Shown here in pieces: positions 10,651 through 22,689 of a stretch of DNA of 64,000 nucleotides (position 1 is the first letter of the stretch; every line of letters starts with the position of its first letter). The stretch lies in contig CM067372.1 in assembly GCA_034401795.1 (NCBI GenBank), positions 20,736,039 through 20,800,038 of the forward strand, read 5' to 3'. The translations under genes and the position numbers were made by a program. The notes below the pieces were generated by a model. That model was given only the letters and a program-made list of their open reading frames with translations. It had not been told where the DNA came from and ran no database searches. This DNA is from Chaetoderma sp. LZ-2023a. Taxonomy: Eukaryota > Mollusca > Caudofoveata > Chaetodermatida > Chaetodermatidae.

Positions 10651-10860
10651 GTAGGGTCGGAAATGATACTACCTCCCTCAACTGGCTGCCGTTCAGCGAT
10701 CCGTGGTGGCTCCCACTGCCCTCTCAATCCCTGGGAGCCTCCACACCAAACACATGTCTCAACAACCCTATGCCCCAGGGATTGAGAGGGTAGTGGGGGC
10801 CACAGATCGCCGAACGGCTGCCAGTTGAGGGAGGTGGTATCATTTTAATTCCGACCCTAC
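10651..10860. mobile_element. 210-bp foldback element (MITE-like)
   Basis: GTAGGGTCGGAAATGATACT at 10651 is answered by a complementary arm ending GTATCATTTTAATTCCGACC at 10858. The arms are about 85-95 bp each with few mismatches and enclose a short centre (about 10740-10763). Both strands fold. No coding. A non-autonomous DNA element or snap-back repeat is likely; no clear target-site duplication was seen. Confidence 0.85.
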
Positions 10861-13800
10861 AACTAGGGTACCGGCCGTCCCAGCAAGGCTGGGTATGGAC
10901 TGGCCATGCCTGATTCGTTCTAAAGCTCACCCCCTGGGTAGAGCAATAAGCGTATGTAAGCCCTATATGAGAGGTTTCTTGTTAAAACATTGTGTAAATC
11001 CGATGAAATGCGTGGTGCACATGCGCACGTGTCAGAGCTTCCCTGACAACACGTCTCGGAATTGGAAGCGAGTGCTTACCTATAGTGTACCGAGTAGGTA
11101 CTAGTAAATGCTTATAATCTATTCGTTCTCGATTTTCTTGGTACCAATCAGGACCTTGAAATGGCTGAGCTATCGTCGAAGCTCTCCGCTAAATTATACT
11201 CGGAATATTGCTATAACGTCGTGGCCGCATGTATATATTAAACTAAATATAAAGATCTGTGTACACGTGGTTGATACGTTACTAGCATAGCATCATGCTG
11301 ATTGGCTGACGCTCGGCCGCTGATTGGTTGAGACGCCCAGTCCTGATGTCACAGCGAGTATAAAAGGGGTGAAATACCAAGGATCAGCAGCATCAGCAGG
11401 ACGAGTGGACCACCTGGATGATGGATGTGAACTGCTGACCTACAAGTGATCTTCAACCAGTGTCTTATGGATGCAAGCACATCCGTGGTGTAGGACGTCC
11501 TCAGCTTCCACAGAATTTTGGATACTTCCGGATGGCCATCTGAGAGTAATAAACTAAATTTAAAGTTAGACTTTCTGCATCCGGCCTTTCCAAACGCAAC
11601 TTCTGGGCCCGGAATGTAATCCTACGTGATCTAGAGCCACAGTGATTCTTGGTTGATGAGTCACTGGATCTGCCAACCATGCTGAAAATTCTGCACTGCA
11701 TGTCGTGTGTGTTTTAATTAACTTTTCGACCACAGTCTGGTGGACTTTGCTAGATGCGCCGCAAGAGCTATGCGATGCATCCCGCACTGTGTGCCTAGTT
11801 ATGTTTCCGCTTAACATTATTATACAACCCTCTCCATTAATGGGCAAGCTTTAACTTTATTATTTCCGTCGCCGGACGGAGAACTTTCTCACTTCAGTAT
11901 AAATTATGATTTAGTTATAGAGATTATCTAATAGATGCTACGTCACTGTTCAGTATCACTGTCATGAGTATGCATCATATCTACCCTGCTCGGAGGAGTC
12001 AGCTTGTGGATCCAACCTGCAGAGACCAACTTCGGAAATCGCCTGCGCAAACCTCTCTAGCTCCAGAGAATGTGTCAACTCGCGCTATCAATATGTTAGC
12101 ACCTCAATTTCAGTAGCATAGTAGCCTGTTCTGTACCAATGAGTATTAGGTACTCAAGTAACTATGCTATTGTACATCTGATTATTATTGCCGTATATGA
12201 CAATGATGACTAATAGGTGCCTTCCCGGTCTTAGGACCGCAATTTATAATTTCTTTATCACTGTTCATATTATCCTTGTTTACTGTGGGTGCTTTAACTA
12301 ACCGCGCCATTTGGGTCTATCAACCTGATACGTACTACCTCAATAATTTATATAAATTGTCATCGTTCACTGCATTGGTTAGTTGTATATGGCAGATAGC
12401 CATCTCGTTGATATGTTTTGTTTAATTATAGAAAACTTGGACCACAGTGCACTAGGAAACACTAAACAGCAACATTTATATCCACATCACTTATCCCTGC
12501 CATCATCAATTTTACACTGAGGTCGCTGACCGTGCTCTAACTGTTTGAGCCCGGTATGTTACTGACTAAACCTTACTATTCAGCTCAAATAGGATAGGTT
12601 TAAAGTGGTTAGGGACAATCTCTTCATTAGGAGACATATAATGTACGCCTCTTTTCTGGCTGTTGCGGTAATGTAGCCCCACATTCCAGCAAGGTTGTGT
12701 AAAATTGGCCAAATACCTATAGGGCCAGCCTCGTATATATTAAAGCTATTGTCTCTTTCCATGATCCACTAGTCGCATCGCTTCTTAAATGTTTGGACAT
12801 CTCATCAGCACGTTGATCTGATCCGACCCTGGGGAACTATCGCAGCTTTAAGAGTGATGATGGTTAAAGTGCTGATTTACATACATCTCCCTCGTATCCT
12901 TGGATACTTGTTAACTAGATAACCCTGCCAATGAAGGAAAACACTGTGAAAACATATGGTTATAAATATGAGTTTGATAGGTTTATTTCACTGTCCCGCA
13001 GTGCATATCTGAGCACATTGGAACATAATCCTAATGACAGTTCAAAGGTTAGATCCATAGGAAACGGTGACGGACGAGACGCGCATCTCCAGCCAACTCA
13101 TCGGAGTATCTGGGAAGGATCTTGGAAACCGCCACACCCTCACAGGAAGGACGCTCGCAGTGGATATTCGCCTCTCTACCCCACCCTAACTATATGTCAG
13201 TAATCAAACTTGCTTATGTGAAATGTAACAATTGTCCAGGTGATGTTTTATGTGGTTGCGGAGCAAGGTATCCAAATTCTCATCAAATTCGGATGCGTTG
13301 CGATGTGACATGTACGCATACCATCCATGGAGGTAGGTGCTCTTTCAAAGTGACCCACAGGAAGCTAGGCTTCTGCGCCCATTGGACAGCTGTATTTAAC
13401 GATAGGTGGGAATACCTGCCACTTGCGGCCAAAGCTAGTTTTCGTTTCAAACACTTAAATGGTAGGTTAGACTGTAGCAGAAAGAACGCGTAAATAAATT
13501 GGCATCTACCAATACAGCAACTTGGAACTACATAAGACGGTGACATGGGAATTCTTCGGAAATCGCTCATTCCGCCTTCACATAAACTAGTGCGCATCAC
13601 GTTGATTATGGCTTCACTAGCATTTTTCAGCACTTAGCATTTTCTGATGAACAAAAGAGTGGTCCTTTTTGCCAACTCTTTTCCTCCACTTCGGCATTGA
13701 AGGCATTTTCCTGTGGCAGAGGCCTACGTGAGGCACTTGCCTCCCACAACAGCGAGGTTTCATGTGACGGAGGCCCGCATGAGGCACCTTCCTCCCGCAC

Positions 13801-13883
13801 CATTATGAAATATTCGGTGATGGAGGCCCGCACGAGGCACTTTCCTCTTGCAGCAATAAGGTTCTCTCTGTGTATGTTAGGGG
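10861..13883. other. No recognisable gene
   Basis: Several short overlapping frames exist (for example 12931-13203 and 13122-13493, the latter Cys-rich with CNNCPGDVLCGCGARY), but none shows a known domain and both strands are open, so none is called. A degenerate tandem repeat at 13730-13860 has units containing GAGGC(A/C)C and CTTCCTCC. Confidence 0.35.
11359..11367 (+). promoter_or_regulatory. TATA-box-like sequence
   Basis: TATAAAAGG in a GC-richer context (CACAGCGAGTATAAAAGGGG), followed about 30 bp downstream by CAGCAGCATCAGCAGGA. It fits a pol II core promoter, possibly of a retroelement or lost gene. No downstream ORF is linked to it. Confidence 0.25.
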
Positions 13884-14136
13884 TATATTAACTTGTATTA
13901 AGTTACTCAGTGATGTCCTATGTGGATGCTTCTCTTGCGGGGATACCTCTGCAGATTCAAGGATCTGTGTGGTACCTCTGGCGACACCACATAGAAAGGA
14001 CACCAGCTAGCTCTATATTGTGTATTATCGTTCTCATATCACTGTCAAACGATTCACCCTGTTTGTATAGTATTTATTTATATTCTAAGTATATTATTCT
14101 AATTACTCCATTCTCTAAATTAGTATGGAAAAACAC
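13884..14136 (+). repeat. Possible 5' LTR of Ty3/gypsy relic 1
   Basis: A ~250-bp block begins TGTTAGGGGTATATTAAC and ends AAAAACACA (TG..CA). It is followed at once by CTGGTGACACCAACAGTTGG, which looks like a gypsy-type primer-binding-site region. The element is truncated at the 3' side, so no second LTR is available for proof. Confidence 0.35.
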
Positions 14137-15070
14137 ACTGGTGACACCAACAGTTGGGACGACACCATGTGGTTCGATCTCATCGGCAATGGTCGCATGG
14201 CTCCACTGGAACATCATTGTTCTGCCAGCTCTAGAAGTCAGTCTATGTACTGTGTGGAGAGACAGCCCATGGGAACCGCAACCCCATGATCTGCAGCTAA
14301 CCAGCCATCCCAGTCATCCGCGCACTTATGGTGCAATGGGCGGATACTTAACGGCAGAGCAGCGCGTACCCCCACGAGCTACAAGTGGCACCTGATGTGG
14401 GGCTCAAATGAGAAGTGAACCCACGCGTACACTCACCAACTGCGAGTTTCAGTATCCTTCATCTGACAGTCAGTTTTTCCTCGATTTAGAGGTAGCATAA
14501 TATGAAGAATGTACTGCTCGTGTGCTCACCAACGATGTAACAAATTTAAATGGTGCAGAACGACCAGCACCACCACAACACAAGTTCTCACCAATCAGTG
14601 AGGGGACATTCCGTGATGTCTCGCAGGCGGGAACTCAATACATCACTTTATCGGATCTCTGCAATAGGCTACCACCATCTACGCCGGATCGTGGATGACC
14701 ACGACAAAGATCCCTATGGGGGAAACTACTTCCTTCATGACCATTATGTTTATCTACGTTATCAATGGGTGATCAGTAACCAGATACTCATGTACCATAA
14801 CCTGTATCACCTCCTTTTCACGCATCATCTCCGTACTATTCACCACATCAGCGATACGAACCAGAGGATATGGCTACACCATTCCAGAAATATATCAGAC
14901 AATGCACACATCACGCGCATCATTCACGTCAGTCACCTGCACTGCCTTCATACAAGGAATACGTCTCACAGCATCAGGAATGTCCACGCCGTCTACACAA
15001 CACACCTCCACCAGTCTATAGACCTACACCTGTCTATGGACCCGCATCAGGGTGATATTCGTCGGAACCA

Positions 15071-15403
15071 ATGTACTGTGCGGCACGTCATCACAGAGAG
15101 TCTCCTTCACGAACGTACCAGCACCGTCAGGGCCATCAACAAGCAACATTACCACCACCTACACACCGACGCACATCCGCATTCTCATCAGTTTCGCCAG
15201 CACCACCACCAGGTTTTGCTCCACTTACTTCTCCAAGAGGTCATGGCCAGATCATTCGCCCCCACCTACCTGATTGGGCTAATTATAAAGTACAATTTGA
15301 AATAATCAGTAGGACAAGCCGATGGAGTAATCAGCAGATGGGAGAGTATTTGGCCGTAAAGTTGTCCGGAAAAGCTTTGCAAGTTCTGGCAGAGTTAGGC
15401 TAG
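15071..15403 (+). pseudogene. Gypsy-type Gag fragment
   Basis: A 110-residue frame. The first half is proline-rich (APPPGFAPL), as in the N-terminal linker of many Gag proteins. Residues ~75-110 (WANYKVQFEIISR, WSNQQMGEYLAVKLSGKALQ, VLAEL) match the conserved capsid pattern of Ty3/gypsy Gag (W..Y..QFE, then W......YL...L.G.A..VL..L). A stop at 15401-15403 cuts the capsid domain short, and homology does not clearly continue. An overlapping His-rich frame (14550-15305) is treated as a shadow. A structural protein that would package element RNA. Confidence 0.65.
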
Positions 15404-15727
15404 CTATCACAGCAGCAGCAACGACGAGTCAGCCCCTTCCTCACTCAGGCACCAACCGCACTCAAGGAAGCTATCTGGAAACAAGCCGACTATATACAGA
15501 ATGATATCACACCACCAGCACGTACACAAATGGTATCATTGGAGACTCTTCCACAGGCTCACCATAAGGTGATATATAAATGTGCCTGTCTGTTTAGCTG
15601 AATTTCCACCAGTGCCACTATGGACACTTGAGCATTCATCACTGTCTTTAACAAGCGCTTATATGAGAGAATCCCTCCTCATAAAAAGCCACCCCTTAGG
15701 CCTACGGACATCTTTTTACAAACAGCT

Positions 15728-16375
15728 ATGGGAGCAGATGTGCCCATGGCTGGAGTAGTAAACATCATGATACAGATAGAGGAAATGCAATTCATACAGC
15801 GAGTTGTTATCGCCTCCATCCAAAACGATATCCTGCTTGGTTCTGATTTCCTCAGTGCCAGCGAAGCCGTCATACATTGTAAGCAACAGGAATTAGACAT
15901 ACACGGTCGACAGATACCTCTTGGACCAGAGTCATCTATATACGATACATGTGCGGTGATATTAGCTACCACCACCACAGTTGAGCTGGGACAGGAACGG
16001 ATCTTGTGGGCCACTGCACCACAATTAGGAAACAACACTCACACAGCCATGCTGGAACCCGACCCTGAATATAGGCTCGCCTCACAATGCGCCAGTTCCC
16101 GCCTCATCGTGGACACCAGCAACAAGGAACGTATTCCGTTCCGTGTATTCAATGGCACTGCGGACCCAATACCACTTGAATCAGGAGTCCGTTGTGGCCA
16201 TTTGGTGGATGTGATATCACTGGAAGCAGCCCCTACCGCAAACACAACCATCACAATGTCTGATGATTTGCCCGAACATTTACATGACCTATATTTACAT
16301 GCCATAGTTGGATTGATGCAATCCCAAAAATTACAAATAAGAAAATTACTTCACAAATATCGCGATAGTTTCTAA
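15728..16375 (+). pseudogene. Gypsy-type protease region
   Basis: The frame (215 codons) carries DILLGSDFLSASEAVIHCKQ near residues 35-55, the usual second hallmark of retropepsins (hydrophobic, LG.DF), then a connector of the kind found between protease and RT. The catalytic DSG/DTG triad is not visible upstream in this frame, so the N-terminal half is lost or shifted. It ends at TAA 16373-16375, directly before the RT. Confidence 0.55.
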
Positions 16376-16389
16376 TCAGGAGACATGGA

Positions 16390-16979
16390 CCTCAGAGAAA
16401 CCCATCTAGTAAGCACTCTATTGACAGCGGAAACAGCCAACCCATACATCAACCTGTTGGACATCTCCAGATTCATAAGTAAGTGGAGGCACACCAACAA
16501 GTAGAGAACATGTTGCGGACCGGAATAATTGAGCCCTCAGCATCCCCCTGGGCCAGTCCCATAGTACATAGCACAACGCAGGCAAAAAGGATGGATCTTT
16601 GCAGTTTTGTATAGACTACTGCCGCCTTAATGATCTTAGTGTCAAAGATGCTTATCCATTACCCCGGATAGACCAGGCCTTAGATTCCTTGTCCAGAGCC
16701 AAGTGGTTTTGCACCCTTGATTTAGCTAGTGGATACTTGCAGGTAGCCATGGATGAGGCTGATATGGAGAAGACCGCATTTGTTTGTCCTGATGGCCTTT
16801 TTCAATTCCACAAGATGCCCTATGGTTTGTGCAACGCTCCTGGAACTTTTGAATGTCTCATTGAGCAGGTATTAACTACCCTGCAATGGGAAATCTGTCT
16901 GTGTTACATTGACGATGTAATCGTTTCTGGACCCACGTTTGAGCAAACTCTTTCCAATTTAGGCACCATGCATTCATGA
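16390..16979 (+). pseudogene. Gypsy-type reverse transcriptase, fingers and palm
   Basis: Before the main frame, another frame at 16505-16565 gives NMLRTGIIEPSASPWASPIV, the standard N-terminal RT block. The main frame (16599-16979) continues QFCIDYCRLNDLSVKDAYPL, WFCTLDLASGYLQVAMDEAD, FQFHKMPYGLCNAPGTF and the catalytic CYIDDVIV near residues 106-113, all canonical. A frameshift near 16590 and a stop at 16977 break the gene. The active-site residues themselves are intact. Confidence 0.88.
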
Positions 16980-16994
16980 TTCCGCATCGCTAAC

Positions 16995-17697
16995 TTGAAG
17001 CTCAAACCCAAGAAATGTCATCTCTTCAGACAGAGCATCGAGTTCCTGGGACACGTCATATCCGGTGATGGAGTTGCCACCCAACCATCAAGAACGAAAG
17101 CCGTGGCAGAGTGGCAGACCGTGGAGTCTGTCACGGAAACTAGGAGCTTCCTTGGTCTCTGTCAATACTATCGTCGATACATCCATCATTTCAGTGGGAT
17201 TGCATCACCTCTCTTCAAGATCACTGAAAAAGATCGACCCTTCGAGTGGACGAGTGAGTGTGAAGGTTCCTTCAGGGCTTTGAAGGAACTCTTGATGACC
17301 GCCCTTATTCACACTCATTCTAATCCCCAGCTTTGATTTCATCCTGGACACGGATGCATCAGATTACGCCATTGGTGCCATTCTATCTCAGGCTACAGTG
17401 GACAGAATGGAGCAGGTACTGGGTTATGGTTCGCACACTCTAAATAAAACAGAGAAATGTTACGCGACCACCAAGTGGGAATTACTGGCTGTGGTTTACT
17501 TTGTCAAGTATTATAAACACTTTCTGCATGGCCACCCGTTTACTCTCCATACAGATCATGCTTCCCTATGCTGGCTCCGTAACCTTAAAAATCTGGAAGG
17601 ACAGGTAGCGAGGTGGCAGGAATCACTTAGCACATGGCCAAACATGGACCATCATTGCTATGCTGTCTGGCCATCGATGTTCAGTGATGGTGCATAG
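16995..17697 (+). pseudogene. Gypsy-type RT thumb and RNase H
   Basis: LKPKKCHLFRQSIEFLGHVI and FLGLCQYYRRYIHHFSGIAS (16995-17200) are the RT connection region. FEWTSECEGSFRALKELL precedes RNase H. After a frameshift at about 17330, the frame 17340-17697 has LDTDASDYAIGAI, ATTKWELLAVVYFVKYYKHF (the Glu motif) and LHTDHASLCWL, which are catalytic RNase H motifs. The frame ends 40 bp before the LINE junction, so integrase is absent. Confidence 0.85.
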
Positions 17698-17737
17698 GTG
17701 TTTGCGGTGGCAGGCATCGAGTTTGTCTAGAGCTGCC

Positions 17738-19795
17738 TTTGGAGCTGCCCAGCTGTTACAGTTATACATCATCAAGGATAGAGCCTAGGATTGTACGCTT
17801 CCTCCATGGTTTGCCGCCACGAACTGCGTCATCCTTTTCTATAGTTTCATGCTTTGTCGATAGGTATATGTGGGTGAACTCTGTTTTGGATTCATTCATA
17901 AAGAGATTCTCAATTTTTAGTTTGCTTGCAGCTATTGGGAGAAGTTCGTCAAATGGTTTCTTTTCCTCGTCTATGAAGTCCACATCGTCGGCATATTCCA
18001 TCTCTAGCGGCATTCCCAGTATTGACACTGGTGGGGTGTGTGTGTGTGGTCTTGTGGAACTTTCCCACACAGATTTCAATGTGGCAGCAAGGTAGCATGT
18101 GAAAAAGCACCGGAGATAGACCATCTCCCTGTGGGGAGCCGATTGATGTCTCAAACTCTACAGAGTTCACTGACTTGACTCATACTCTCAGCTTGGTGTC
18201 TGCAAGCAGTAGTCTCACTAGTCTTCATTGCAACTGGCCTGGTGTAGTACATCTAGGATCTTTGAGTGTTTAATTGTGTCGAAGGCTCGTGACATGTCAA
18301 TGCCCATTTTGTGGAAGTCCCAGTGTTTGGACACAAGCATGCGTTGAGCCCATACAATGTCTGCGCAGCTGCGTCCACGTTTGAAGCCCCTTTGACATGA
18401 TCCGGTGAAGTAATCGATCTTGTCTCGGATGCAGCATAGAGTAACATTGGATAGGATTTTCCGTATGCTGTTGAGGAGCACAATGGGCCGCAGATTGGCT
18501 GTGGGCCCAGGTGGCTTCTTGGGCTTGGGTAGTACGATAAGGGTGTCTTGGCCTACAGTGTCAATGGGAAGGTGGTGCATAGAAGCTGAATTGATTAGAT
18601 GCGTGATCGGTTTTAAGATAATGTCACTTAGTTCATTGCTCATGCCATCAGGTCCAGCTGCATGCCCATTTTTCATGGCTTTAAGTGCCTTCTCAACTTC
18701 TGCTATTTTAATTGGTGTTAGTAATGGCCTGGGGTCGCCTGAGAATGGATGCAAGGGCTCATCATTGTTGTCAGTGAACTGTTCCTTGAACCATTCTTGG
18801 GTCGCCTCGGCTTTTTCCTAGTCAGTCCCGATAAAGTGTCCTTTAGAGTTGTGTACAGTGAGTGATGGTGTGTAGTTAGTAACTCTCAGGGCTCAGGCTG
18901 CCTGAAACATTTTGTGACAGTCATCCGTGGCAGTGATTTCGTCTGCGAGGGAGTCTGCCTGTTGAATAACAAGATCTTTTAAGCATTCGCTAATGTGGCG
19001 TAGAATAATATTGCACTCCTGGCATAGTTTGGTGCGGTCCTCACTTTGGCCACTTTGATAGATGCACAGCCGTAATGCTTTCTGCTCTGCTGACAGTTTT
19101 ACTACTAGAGGCCCGTCAGTATACATAGTTTGGTTGTTTTTAAGAACACCTATGGTGCTGGTGGCGGATGATGCCATAGATCTCAGTGTTTTGGTTAGGG
19201 CTTCATTTGGATGGAGCTGACATCGATGTTAGCTATCTGCTCCCCAAGGTTTTTTTTGTATGACATTTGATTGTCAGTGTCGCTGATGAGCTTGGGTAGG
19301 CTGTAGGAGACTCTACCCTCTTGCCTGGTATGGTGTTTATATATTAGGTAGAGATCGTTCATCTGAAGGCAGCGTGTAGTGACTAACTCATGGTCAGAAT
19401 TGAGGTCTGTGCCTCCATGCAATCGGCCATTCCGGAGTAAGGGGTTTGCTTCTGTCTTGCATAGTATGAAGTCTATTTGGTTGAAGACAGCTGTTGTAGC
19501 CTTAGAACCTTTTGGTGAGTTGCGATCAGCGATGTGTCTGCTCCATGTTGTCCGGTGACGGCATGGGTGTGTGAAAGCCGTATTTGTGGCAAATAGGCCA
19601 TTGGAACTAAGGAAAGCCATCGGTGCATCTCCATTGCTGTTGCGTGTGCCCTCTTCATATGATCCCATGCATAAGCCAAGTCCTGACATTTTGTCCGCAA
19701 TTCCGAGATTACCCAGCTTGGAGTTGACATCTCCACACACGAACAGTTGCCATCTAGCTGAGAGTATTATGGCGGAGCTCAGTTCTGCATAGGAC
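17738..19795 (-). mobile_element. Non-LTR retrotransposon fragment with endonuclease and RT
   Basis: A minus-strand LINE relic keeping most of the endonuclease and RT but truncated at both ends. Its 3' side ends at 17738 next to gypsy relic 1, so it lacks 3' UTR and tail, and the junction is not a simple LINE insertion. Confidence 0.85.
17762..19795 (-). pseudogene. LINE ORF2 relic: APE-type endonuclease plus reverse transcriptase
   Basis: Endonuclease (19795-19195): FVCGDVNSKLG, HRTTWSRH, FNQIDFILC and SDHELVTTR are the expected catalytic and DNA-binding blocks in order. A linker (19177-18755) leads to the RT: ALKAMKNGHAAGPDGMSNE, LIVLPKPKKPPGPTANLRPI, GFKRGRSCADIVWAQRML, GIDMSRAFDTIKH, then, after a frameshift at about 18200, SPQGDGLSPVLF and the catalytic EYADDVDFI (about 18000). 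It ends with LGSILDDV at 17765. Breaks: stops near 19190, 18890, 18820 and 18215, and a shift near 18050. The endonuclease, with SDH motif, puts it in a LINE group of the APE type. Clade not resolved. Confidence 0.85.
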
Positions 19796-20155
19796 TATAA
19801 TACTTATAGCAACATTCAATATAGAATTTATATATAATAAATCAATAATATACGACCTGAATGTAATATAATTATTATAAATACCCGCTGGAAACAGTCA
19901 TTTCTTTGTGACTTGAAGATGAAAGGGTCCCGATGACGAAGGCGATCACAATATGATATCGTATTGAGGATGACGGATAGATGTGGGTGCACCCAGACGA
20001 ACGTGTAACACAAATAATATAACCGATCAAAATTTATCTTGCGATGCAGGTGGATTTTAAAGGTGGCATATGACTGGCCACGAGCCGCCAGAAGCTAACG
20101 TCGTGATTGATCTGCGAATGGCCAGCAGCTGGCGATCTGGCCCACATCTACGTTA

Positions 20156-20415
20156 ACCAGGAACTGGATACCTAGCAACAGATAACGATAACCAGGAGCT
20201 GGAGACCTGGCTACGAGCAATGGCGACCAGGAGCTGGAGACCTGGCTATGGATAATGGTACCAGGGGTCAAAGACCTGGCTACGGATAATGGTACCAGGA
20301 GCTGGAGACCTGGCTATGGATAATAGTACCAGGAGCTGGAGACCTGGCTACAGATAGTGGTACCAGGAGCTGGAGACCTGGATACGGATAATGGCAACCA
20401 GGAACTGCAGACTGT
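20156..20415. repeat. Minisatellite, ~34-bp unit
   Basis: About seven to eight copies of a unit containing CCAGGAGCTGGAGACCTGGC then TACGGATAATGGTA. CCAGG..CCTGG inside each unit is itself a small inverted repeat. The units diverge at both edges. Confidence 0.92.
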
Positions 20416-21665
20416 TACCGCATGAAGAATGACATCACATACAGTCGATGATTATGATGGCCCAAAGTCATGGAGTGATTTCTGTATGAAAGTTCATATT
20501 GTGACAGATAATGCTCTCTAACTGTCCTAACGTTGTTTTGACCAGAGAAGCGTGAAGTCTAAATATTCTGAAGATTGCCTAACTGTTGATGGTGCCTAAG
20601 GACTGAGTTGGCGACCATACTTAACTAGGATTCTGTATAATGACTGCTTATATGAATGACAAGCATACTTTATTATATAAACTTCAATATTTGAAACTTC
20701 ATCCTCACAGCCATGCCGGTGTATATGGCCTGCATAGAATTATGTACATGTGAGACAATGGCTGCCTACATCACATATTTCGCTAAGCCGCGACTCTCTC
20801 ACGAAGGCCAACCACCGAATGCCTGCCGAGGCAGTGTTCAACACACACATACAATGCATTGTGATCTGTCTGGATTATGCGGATGTGGTACTGCATGTCG
20901 TATAGTAACCCCTAGCATAATTAATAAAATAATCAACATGTACTCCATACCTATTACAAATAATGAAATCTATATTGATTATAACATAATCACATTAACA
21001 ATTACAATTATCTAATCATTACGTGTTATCAAATTATATGAGTGTAACTCTTGATTACGAATATCCCCTACGCTTTTACACTTGACATGAAGTAATTAAT
21101 TTCATGAAATTGACAAGAAAGTGAGCAAGACTGGATGATAATCTGTCTACTTATATTGTAGCAGATTTGGAGTCAAACATGTTGCGGATGGCATAAGCTA
21201 ACGTGTTTGTATGGAAATACGATTGCTATGTATGATCTCACGATCATATGATAGCAATAGTCGTCACACAGGGGACAACTGGTATGCGCACACCTCAACC
21301 ATCACATACTATCTGGAAATGGGATCAACTTAATGAAGAATGCTATAAAATGTGATTTGTGCTAATACCCGTCACCTTAGAGACGCACCTATCAGCATGC
21401 CTGCTGACATACTGTAAATTAATTACACTGTGCTCTCCTCAAAGCAGCTCAACAGTCGGTATCACACAAGACTGCGCATCGCATGAGAAATGAGAGATGA
21501 AGAAGTTATTGGTTTGGTTGGCGTCTATCGTGTCCCTGATTCGAGGGACCATTCATGCCACATCTAGCCTTGTTTATATTTCAGTCTATTATTGGTAACT
21601 TCCGCAGTTTTTACGCTGGTACCCATTTATACTCATGGATGGAGAGAAGCATCAAGGAATGAAGT
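20416..21665. other. No recognisable gene
   Basis: One frame of 100 codons (20713-21015) has no domain and a composition that becomes Ile/Asn-rich as the DNA turns AT-rich, so it is not called. No clear repeats were seen. Confidence 0.35.
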
Positions 21666-21669
21666 AGAT

Positions 21670-21790
21670 TGCCTATGTTTCCACAGATTGCTCATCTGCC
21701 ACCCGGTCGCCTGACAGTCCAGTAGGATTTGAACCCCACCCAGGTGATTACCAGTCAATCACAGTAATAGCACAGCCAATCCTCAACCCT
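21670..21790 (-). mobile_element. tRNA-like SINE head
   Basis: Minus strand: GATTGGCTGTGCTATTACTG (A-box-like), then 27 bases later GGGTTCAAATCCTACTGG, a near-perfect B box, then GTCAGGCGACCGGGTGGC. A SINE or tRNA pseudogene. The sequence cannot form a clean anticodon stem. Confidence 0.55.
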
Positions 21791-21869
21791 GAGAAATGAG
21801 AGATGCACCCCTACACGTGTTCATCAAGTGTACACAGATTCCAAGGTAACTTACTGACAGTGGAAATCA

Positions 21870-22225
21870 CGTGGCCAATGTCCTAATGAAATCAAACAGC
21901 TTAAGAATGAAGTTTGCAGAGTTAAGACACAAGCTAATGTGAAGCACAGGATTGACATATATCAAGAGATCCTATCAGCTGTGCATGGATCTGTCTTTGC
22001 TAGATTGGTTGTAAAACAAGGAAAATCAAGGAGAATGTCCTGACAGAGAGAATCACCCATAACTCGACAGACTACACAGCACCAGAGGCTATTACAAAAG
22101 CGTTTGCCAATCACTACCAGCGCTTATGACACCACAACCTAAACCAGACTTCGATGAGGACTTTAATGATAGAACGTGATATTGCTAATATCCGCCAACT
22201 CAGTGATGACAAAGCCTCACATATA
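21870..22225 (+). pseudogene. LINE ORF2 linker relic
   Basis: Three frames joined in order give SVHGSVFARLVVKQGKSRRM, then LTERITHNSTDYTAPEAITK and AFANHYQRL, then KPDFDEDFNDRT. This resembles the region between endonuclease and RT in LINE ORF2 proteins (F..LI..QR, then an acidic AI..AFA.HY..L segment). No catalytic domain remains. Assignment rests on pattern only. Confidence 0.45.
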
Positions 22226-22520
22226 TAGGTCACTAAGTGAATCCCGAAATACACATCTTTAGCCATCAGTCGTGTTTGTAAGTAGGTAGAGTCACCAAAT
22301 TAGGAATATCCATTCATATTATAAGTCACTATACATTCTATGAGCTTCAGTAGAAAGCATCACCTATCTAGGTTACTGGGTCACGAAGTGCATACAGGAA
22401 TACACATCCTTTGACATAACTCTGGAGTGCAAGAAGGCAGAATCGCTAAATTTAGTAGCCTACACACATTCATATTATGGCTATATATGATTGCTTTGAT
22501 TTTGAGGTCAACAGATCAAC
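22210..22520. repeat. Diverged tandem duplication, ~160-bp unit
   Basis: Two units share TAGGT.ACT, AATACACATC, a GTAGAGTC/GCAGAATC block with A..AAATT, then CATTCATATTAT and a TATA.AT end. An old satellite-like duplication. Confidence 0.6.
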
Positions 22521-22689
22521 TGTCCAGGTCATGAGTATCACTATGTGCAATTATATTTTGTCACTCTTATAAGCGCTATTATATACATGCCAGTCAGAGC
22601 ATTTAAAGAAATGTAAAGTAAAGATTGATAAAGCTTTAAAAAAGCGAAAGTTTAAAGTTTAAAAGTATTAAAAAAAATTATGCTTAATA

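Larger units (their letters stand above)
14137..17735 (+). mobile_element. Ty3/gypsy-type retrotransposon relic 1
   Basis: Internal region in the order gag, protease, reverse transcriptase, RNase H. Integrase and 3' LTR are missing because the copy ends at about 17735, where a minus-strand LINE starts. Frameshifts separate every domain. Confidence 0.85.

Noticed and set aside
13122..13493. Cys-rich 123-codon frame
   Set aside because: The cluster CNNCPGDVLCGCGARY looks metal-binding at first, but Cys spacing fits no family I recognise, the opposite strand is equally open, and there is no supporting context.
14550..15305. 251-codon His-rich plus-strand frame
   Set aside because: It overlaps the Gag-like frame at 15071-15403, which has recognisable capsid motifs. 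The His-rich composition is explained by CAC/CAT-rich DNA read out of frame.
20713..21015. 100-codon frame with a Cys-rich segment
   Set aside because: Composition drifts to Ile/Asn with the AT content. No homology or context.
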